From: Flavobacteriaceae bacterium
GTDB lineage: Bacteria > Bacteroidota > Bacteroidia > Flavobacteriales > Flavobacteriaceae
Length of the DNA stretch: 5,363 nt
NCBI GenBank assembly: GCA_016763215.1
Contig: JAESUF010000082.1
Coordinates: 1-5,363 of the forward strand
Reading direction: 5' to 3'
Each line of letters opens with the position of its first letter. Within the stretch, counting starts at the first letter, position 1. Made by a program: the position numbers and the translations under genes. Positions 4,892 through 5,363 of the stretch are shown in pieces. The notes below the pieces were generated by a model. That model ran no database searches, was not told where the DNA came from, and saw only the letters and a list, made by a program, of their open reading frames with translations.

Positions 4892-5363
4892 ATGGAGAAA
4901 GTGAATAGAAAAAATATGCGATTATCAGGCTTAGAACCTTTGATTATTACTCCAGAAAGTAATTTTATCAATGTAGGAGAGCGTACCAATGTTGCAGGAT
5001 CTAGAAAGTTTTTACGATTGATTAAAGAGGAACAATTTGATGAAGCTTTGGCAATTGCAAGACATCAGGTAGATGGAGGTGCACAGATTATCGACATTAA
5101 TATGGACGATGGTTTAATTGATGGAAAAGAATCCATGGTTCGTTTTTTAAACCTTATTGCAGCTGAACCAGATATTTGTAGGGTTCCTGTAATGATAGAT
5201 AGCTCTAAATGGGAAATTATTGAAGCGGGCTTACAAGTAGTACAAGGAAAATGTGTGGTGAATTCCATTTCTTTAAAAGAAGGAGAAGAAAAATTTATTT
5301 GGGAGGCAACACAAATTAAAAGATATGGTGCTGCCGTTATTATAATGGCATTTGATGAAAATG
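4892..5363 (+). CDS. metH: Methionine synthase, pterin-/cobalamin-binding part (split MetH C-terminal half), 3' end outside window
   Basis: The first 157 codons of the second MetH gene are present and the frame is open to the window edge. The sequence runs straight into the methyltetrahydrofolate-binding (pterin-binding) TIM barrel: [11 protein letters not shown] at 27-37, [12 protein letters not shown] around 63-74, then [23 protein letters not shown] and [12 protein letters not shown], all strongly conserved in MetH. The last visible residues, [13 protein letters not shown], correspond to the middle of this barrel. In other flavobacteria the gene continues through the cobalamin and reactivation domains to about 890 residues; that part cannot be seen here. 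The protein takes a methyl group from 5-methyl-THF onto cobalamin and passes it to the homocysteine held by the upstream gene's product. ATG 4892 is chosen for its AAGGA; the nearest in-frame stop upstream is the TAA at 4877. Confidence 0.94.
   Translation, partial: MEKVNRKNMRLSGLEPLIITPESNFINVGERTNVAGSRKFLRLIKEEQFDEALAIARHQVDGGAQIIDINMDDGLIDGKESMVRFLNLIAAEPDICRVPVMIDSSKWEIIEAGLQVVQGKCVVNSISLKEGEEKFIWEATQIKRYGAAVIIMAFDEN

Noticed and set aside
3678..5363. The two metH genes as one gene broken by frameshift or stop.
   Set aside because: The break falls exactly between domains, each half has a good start, about 210 bp of unrelated sequence lies between, and split MetH is normal in Flavobacteriia.

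Overview
The window looks like chromosomal DNA of a Bacteroidota, most likely a member of the Flavobacteriaceae. The base composition is AT-rich, starts are preceded by A-rich stretches rather than regular Shine-Dalgarno sites, and the methionine synthase is encoded as two separate genes, a common arrangement in Flavobacteriia. The protein sequences also read like flavobacterial members of their families. All recognisable full-length genes lie on the + strand and belong to assimilatory sulfur and methionine metabolism.

Layout. Positions 1-102 hold two inverted copies of a short hairpin repeat (ATTCC-type palindromes) that end just before the first gene. Positions 103-1155 encode a thioredoxin-reductase-like ferredoxin--NADP+ reductase (FNR). 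A 142-bp spacer with a degenerate 8-bp tandem repeat follows. Positions 1298-1627 encode an adrenodoxin-type [2Fe-2S] ferredoxin. Positions 1658-2395 encode a serine O-acetyltransferase, overlapped by 4 bp by an O-acetylserine sulfhydrylase of CysM type (2392-3276). A 401-bp intergenic region then holds a doubtful 29-codon reverse-strand ORF (3280-3369), a candidate promoter, and a clear SAM-I (S-box) riboswitch (3502-3626) with its expression platform. Positions 3678-4679 encode the homocysteine/zinc half of cobalamin-dependent methionine synthase. A 212-bp interval containing a truncated four-helix-bundle (S23-like) gene separates it from the pterin-binding half (4892 to the window end, incomplete).

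How the genes fit together. FNR and ferredoxin form an NADPH-to-[2Fe-2S] electron chain, which next to cysteine genes would plausibly feed an assimilatory sulfite reductase outside the window (inference). Serine acetyltransferase makes O-acetylserine and CysM adds sulfide to give cysteine. The two MetH pieces methylate homocysteine to methionine, and the product-derived signal SAM is sensed by the riboswitch.

The most interesting signals are four. (1) The riboswitch expression platform carries a perfect 8-nt second complement to the P1 5' strand, and this overlaps an 8-bp helix that would bury the metH start codon: a readable model for a translational switch. (2) The serine acetyltransferase has Leu where the family has a conserved substrate-contacting His. 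(3) A decayed four-helix-bundle gene sits between the metH halves, in the same frame as the second half. (4) The hairpin repeats upstream of the FNR show a compensatory base-pair change. I do not see a defence system, mobile element or other large undescribed system here.
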